From positions 1 to 13,728 of the forward strand of contig JBOGXF010000115.1 in NCBI GenBank assembly GCA_050694275.1: a DNA stretch of 13,728 nucleotides. Reading direction: 5' to 3'. The notes under the pieces are model-generated. The model ran no database searches. It saw nothing but the letters and a program-made list of their open reading frames with translations, and was not told where the DNA came from. Source of the DNA: JBOGXF01 sp050694275. Lineage in GTDB: Bacteria > Actinomycetota > CADDZG01 > WHSQ01. How positions within the stretch are numbered: the first letter of the stretch is position 1; each line of letters begins with the position of its first letter. A program made the translations under genes and the position numbers. Of the stretch, positions 11,840 to 13,728 are shown piece after piece.

Positions 11840-11886
11840 GCGGACTCATAATCCGTTGGTCGCTGGTTCGAGTCCAGCCGGCCCCA
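11840..11886 (+). repeat. tRNA(CAU) 3'-half copy 4, attachment-site remnant
   Basis: GCGGA, loop CTCATAA, TCCGT form a complete anticodon arm; the T arm and CGGCCCC plus A follow. GGTAGAGC at 11820-11827 resembles the 3' part of a D arm but is separated by about 12 nt of foreign sequence, and there is no 5' acceptor strand. This copy ends the UPF0158-MNT/HEPN interval and begins the vapBC interval. Confidence 0.8.
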
Positions 11887-11900
11887 CAAAGCTGGTCTTG

Positions 11901-11932
11901 ATGATAGCATATTCGACGCATGGTGCTATCAT
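11901..11932 (+). promoter_or_regulatory. vapB operator and leaderless promoter
   Basis: ATGATAGCA (11901-11909) and TGCTATCAT (11924-11932) form a perfect 9-bp inverted repeat around a 14-bp centre. The right arm contains TATCAT (11927-11932), a TAnnnT -10 box exactly 6 nt before ATG 11939. There is no ribosome binding site. A clear -35 is not seen. The VapB/VapC complex would be expected to bind here and repress the operon. Confidence 0.6.
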
Positions 11933-11938
11933 GTTCGT

Positions 11939-12226
11939 ATGCGTCAACTGATTGCACGTGTAGACGAAGACCTTCATGGAAAGCTGAAGGCTCAAGCCAA
12001 AGCCGAGGGACGTTCCCTCAACGCACTTGTGACGGAATTGCTGCGGACGGGCATCTCGAGGAACAAGACGGAGGCGAGGGTCCGAGCCCGCTTGCGGACG
12101 GGTGAGCTGCGCGTTGTGCCTGATTCGACGCGACGAGCGCCCTCTCGTGAGGCCGCTATCCGAGCTACGCGAGGAGCTGGACGGGCTGCGAGTAGGGCCC
12201 TGAAGGCCGACCGCCAAGCCCGGTGA
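11939..12226 (+). CDS. vapB: Ribbon-helix-helix antitoxin of a VapBC module
   Basis: 95 residues from ATG 11939. The N-terminal RQLIARVDEDLHGKLKAQAK then EGRSLNALVTELLRTGI is a ribbon-helix-helix (Arc/FitA-like) fold: a beta strand with alternating residues that contacts DNA, then two helices with the conserved G-x-S-x-N-x-x-V turn. Residues 45-95 are basic and disordered-looking, the part expected to wrap the toxin, although VapB tails usually also have acidic residues and this one is strongly Arg/Ala-rich. The vapC start overlaps its stop as GTGA. The start is supported by the -10 geometry upstream. Confidence 0.8.
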   Translation: MRQLIARVDEDLHGKLKAQAKAEGRSLNALVTELLRTGISRNKTEARVRARLRTGELRVVPDSTRRAPSREAAIRATRGAGRAASRALKADRQAR

Positions 12227-12666
12227 GCCTCCTTTACGCGGACTCAAGCGCCTTAATCCGTGCCTACTTTGCTGACGAGGCAGATCACACCGACCTGCGG
12301 AACATGCTCCTTGAAGGCGACGAGCCGGTCGTCACAAGCGAGCTCTCGCGGGTTGAGCTCGCGAGCGCGATTAGGGCCGCCGCCAGGGGAGGGCGACTTC
12401 GGCGCTGGAGACTGGTCCTTGCCCGGATAGACGCGGATTGTCAGGAAGATGGACCGGTTGCCCTCCTCCGCCTCCGTCCAGAAGTGGTTCTTCCTGTCGC
12501 GTACGCCCTCGTCATCGAGCGTCGGCTGCGAACGCTGGACGCGATTCATCTCGCCGTTGCCGCCGAAGAATGCCCGGCCCTCGCGGGCGACGACGACGTC
12601 GTCTTCGTCACTCGTGACCATGACCAAGCTGCGGCCGCCTCGGCTCTTGGTTTCGTACGGCGGTGA
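12223..12666 (+). CDS. vapC: VapC-family PIN-domain ribonuclease toxin
   Basis: 147 residues from GTG 12223. PIN-domain acidic residues are all present: D7 in LLYADSSALIRAYF, E45 in SELSRVELASAIR, D106 in RLRTLDAIHLAVA, and D132/D134 in VFVTRDHDQAAAA. These four positions form the Mg-binding active site of VapC RNases, which cleave tRNA or rRNA and arrest translation. The length is typical. It overlaps vapB by 4 nt, so the two are translationally coupled. No further gene follows in the operon. Confidence 0.9.
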   Translation: MSLLYADSSALIRAYFADEADHTDLRNMLLEGDEPVVTSELSRVELASAIRAAARGGRLRRWRLVLARIDADCQEDGPVALLRLRPEVVLPVAYALVIERRLRTLDAIHLAVAAEECPALAGDDDVVFVTRDHDQAAAASALGFVRR

Positions 12667-12737
12667 TTTGCTTCCGCCCAGATGGAGCAGAGAATGAGGT
12701 CGGTTCCCGGTTGTGAGTGAGCGTGATGCTTGAGGGA

Positions 12738-12757
12738 GTCAGCATGAGCGGCGGATT
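12738..12757 (+). repeat. 20-bp repeat shared by two cassette ends, copy 2
   Basis: Exact second copy of the 20-mer at 11673-11692, 71 bp after the vapC stop. At the same offset of 44 bp (12782) there is AGTCA, matching the first half of the 11-bp doublet seen at 11717; the second half is not conserved. No tRNA fragment follows here, so this end has been rearranged. Confidence 0.7.
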
Positions 12758-12805
12758 CTGGACGTCGAATTCCAAAAAGACAGTCATCCCTGAAGGAGCG
12801 GGCCG

Positions 12806-12880
12806 ATGTCAAGCCTGGAATCGCGGATGAGACAAAAGGAGTACCCATCGGTGATGCTTCGCTACGCGCGAACGGCTTGA
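12806..12880 (+). CDS. Possible 24-residue ORF, unrecognised
   Basis: ATG 12806 follows GAAGGAG with 7-nt spacing and the frame reads SSLESRMRQKEYPSVMLRY before ending at TGA 12878. It has a good ribosome binding site but is too short to judge; it may be a gene remnant. The rest of 12667-13011 holds no recognisable gene. Confidence 0.2.
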   Translation: MSSLESRMRQKEYPSVMLRYARTA

Positions 12881-12891
12881 GGAGTGACGGC

Positions 12892-12922
12892 GTTACTAGG
12901 AATGACGGATGCCTCTAGTAAC
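12892..12922 (+). other. 8-bp perfect inverted repeat GTTACTAG / CTAGTAAC
   Basis: Arms at 12892-12899 and 12915-12922 with a 15-nt centre. There is no T-run, so it is not an obvious terminator. It could be a protein-binding site or an IS trace in this rearranged stretch. Confidence 0.3.
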
Positions 12923-13011
12923 CCTCCAGTGCGGCGGCGCGAAACGTTCGCGGCCTTCAGTCGTCGCGACCGATGCTCCAGGCGCAGACCGAGGGAGCTC
13001 GGGTGTGGGGG

Positions 13012-13110
13012 CTACTCGGTTCCGGCGACGCCGATCAGGTTCCCCTCGGGGTCGGTGAACTGCCCGACCACCAGGGTTCCGGGAGAGCCTTCGGGGCCCA
13101 TCCAGCGCCC
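13012..13110 (-). pseudogene. 3' fragment of a VOC/glyoxalase-family gene
   Basis: The minus-strand frame ending at TAG 13012-13014 reads GSPGTLVVGQFTDPEGNLIG and then VAGTE. FTDPEGN-x-IG is the classic closing motif of vicinal-oxygen-chelate proteins, whose last metal ligand and terminal strand lie in this region. Upstream (beyond about 13110) the frame becomes Arg/Ser-rich and a row of IS21-like repeats follows at 13242, so the gene's 5' part has been lost or displaced by insertion. The exact break point is uncertain. Confidence 0.55.
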
Positions 13111-13241
13111 GGCCCCCGTCCGTCGCGAGACAGCCGCAGCGAAAGCGCGCCGGCGAGGCGAAGCGGAAACGCAGGCGTCGCAGGTAGTCGCCGTCGGGCG
13201 ACGCTTCGATCGTTCCGGGTTACTCGCCCGGGGGTGGTAGC

Positions 13242-13316
13242 GGCCATCAGAATCTCCACGGAGGCGGCCATTAAAAATCCCCAACCGCGGCCACGGAAAA
13301 TCCCCGCGCACGGCCA
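13242..13316 (-). mobile_element. IS21-like terminal repeat cluster (remnant)
   Basis: Four GGCCA-headed units start at 13242, 13266, 13289 and 13312, a 23-24 bp period. The middle two read GGCCATTAAAAATCCCC and GGCCACGGAAAATCCCC. On the minus strand these are GGGGATTTTTAATGGCC and GGGGATTTTCCGTGGCC, which resemble the multiple terminal repeats of IS21-family elements as I recall them. No istA or istB reading frame lies beside them, so only the end is left, or the rest was removed by the adjacent IS481 insertion. Confidence 0.55.
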
Positions 13317-13347
13317 CGAGACCTCCTCGCGAGATCCTAACTGACGG

Positions 13348-13427
13348 CCGACAGCACATCGTTCCGCAGTAACCGACAGCACATCGTTCCGCTCCTCAGC
13401 TCGATCACCGACACCACATCGTTCCAC
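13348..13427 (+). repeat. Three subterminal direct repeats of the IS481-like element
   Basis: Copies at 13348-13367, 13373-13392 and 13408-13427. The core ACATCGTTCC is identical in all three. They probably serve as transposase binding sites at the IS end. Confidence 0.75.
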
Positions 13428-13500
13428 CTCGGGGGCCTCTGAGCGAGATACGCAGACCATCCTTCTGCCTCAAGTGACGTCGAGGGCTGGGAGGTGGGGC

Positions 13501-13728
13501 ATGGGCAGCGCAGAGGAGCAGGCGCGCCGCGACGCGGTGATGAGAGTGCTTGCGGGAGAACCGCCGAGCAAGATCGCGGCCGATAGTGGACGCAGCGACC
13601 GATGGGTCCGGAAGTGGGTGACGCGTTATGACCCCGGCAACGAGAACTGGGCCGTGGAGCGGTCGCGCGCGCCCAAGACCCAGTCGGGCAGGACCGCGCA
13701 TGACATCGAAGCATTGGTGCTCCAGATC
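13501..13728 (+). CDS. IS481-family transposase, N-terminal 76 residues (3' truncated by window)
   Basis: ATG 13501 follows GGGAGGTG. The frame is open to the window end. Residues 6-42 form a helix-turn-helix of the Mu/IS481 type: RRDAVMRVLAGEPPSKIAA then GRSDRWVRKWVTRYD. They are followed by the characteristic W-x-x-ERSRAP-[KR]-x-Q (ENWAVERSRAPKTQSGRTA) that links to the DDE core in IS481 transposases. The catalytic DDE residues lie beyond the window. The gene is in the expected place about 75 nt inside the triple terminal repeat. Confidence 0.85.
   Translation, partial: MGSAEEQARRDAVMRVLAGEPPSKIAADSGRSDRWVRKWVTRYDPGNENWAVERSRAPKTQSGRTAHDIEALVLQI

Larger units (their letters stand above)
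13342..13728 (+). mobile_element. Left part of an IS481-family insertion sequence (continues past window)
   Basis: The end is marked by three copies of CCGACAGCACATCGTTCCGC: exact at 13348-13367 and 13373-13392, and with two changes at 13408-13427. They are spaced 25 and 35 bp and are followed by a transposase gene at 13501. The outer boundary is put near the TGACGG at 13342 but is approximate. It abuts the IS21-like repeats, so one element landed in or beside another. Confidence 0.6.

Noticed and set aside
3414..11886. Split or permuted tRNA genes assembled from separate halves
   Set aside because: Only 3' halves were found; no matching 5' half (GGGGCCG plus D arm) was seen on either strand in the window.
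11846..12247. Minus-strand ORF beginning opposite vapB and ending VGPAGLEPATNGL
   Set aside because: It runs antisense to vapB and the tRNA copy; the ending is the third reading frame of the same antisense tRNA sequence.
13242..13427. CRISPR array from the 23-24 bp and 20 bp repeats
   Set aside because: The repeats are few, imperfect and closely packed without 30-bp unique spacers, no cas gene is present, and they match the style of IS terminal repeats.

Overview
The window looks like the accessory region of a high-GC Gram-positive bacterium, most likely an actinomycete or an uncultured actinobacterial relative. The evidence is the strong G/C bias at third codon positions, the frequent GTG starts, the promoters whose -10 box sits 6 nt from the start codon (leaderless mRNA), and the protein families present (DUF1326/DUF2182, UPF0158, alpha/beta hydrolase-glycosyltransferase, BrnT, VapBC). 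I cannot name the genus.

Layout. (1) 1-123 is the right end of an ISL3-like insertion sequence. It cuts into the 3' end of a minus-strand operon (97-2547) that encodes two exported proteins, one with an HEIDH motif and thrombospondin-type-3 calcium repeats. (2) 2665-3235 is a small two-gene module with a BrnT-like protein, an HTH protein and twin operator palindromes. (3) From 3414 to 11886 the sequence is punctuated by four same-strand copies of the 3' half of a CAU-anticodon tRNA gene, starting near 3414, 4202, 10276 and 11840. No intact tRNA is present. Copies of this kind are what tyrosine integrases leave when they recombine in a tRNA anticodon loop, so I read the region as stacked remnants of integrative elements that have lost their integrases. 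The intervals carry brnT plus antitoxin (3517-3991), a metabolic/membrane operon (4831-10031), a UPF0158-nucleotidyltransferase fusion with a HEPN partner (10427-11601), and vapBC (11939-12666). Several intervals share further end structure: doublets of a GGWCA-like motif spaced exactly 11 bp, and a 20-bp repeat found after two of the toxin-antitoxin modules. (4) 12667-13728 is an insertion-sequence landing zone: a truncated VOC/glyoxalase gene, a row of IS21-like terminal repeats, and the left end plus transposase start of an IS481-family element that runs off the window.

The operon at 4831-9428 is the largest coherent unit. A TTGACT/TATGAC promoter overlapped by three half-sites of a palindromic operator leads into a short possible leader ORF. 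DUF1326, DUF2182 (membrane), an SnoaL/lumazine-binding-like protein, a TetR regulator and a fused alpha/beta hydrolase-glycosyltransferase follow with overlapping ends. TetR is the obvious candidate to bind the operator. Two genes of this operon carry apparent single-base frameshifts (near 6464 and 7363), which are either assembly errors or early decay. A cupin gene with different codon use follows.

The most interesting reading of the window is an array of mostly toxin-antitoxin cassettes separated by tRNA-Met/Ile 3'-end repeats. All family assignments come from reading motifs by eye; no searches were run.
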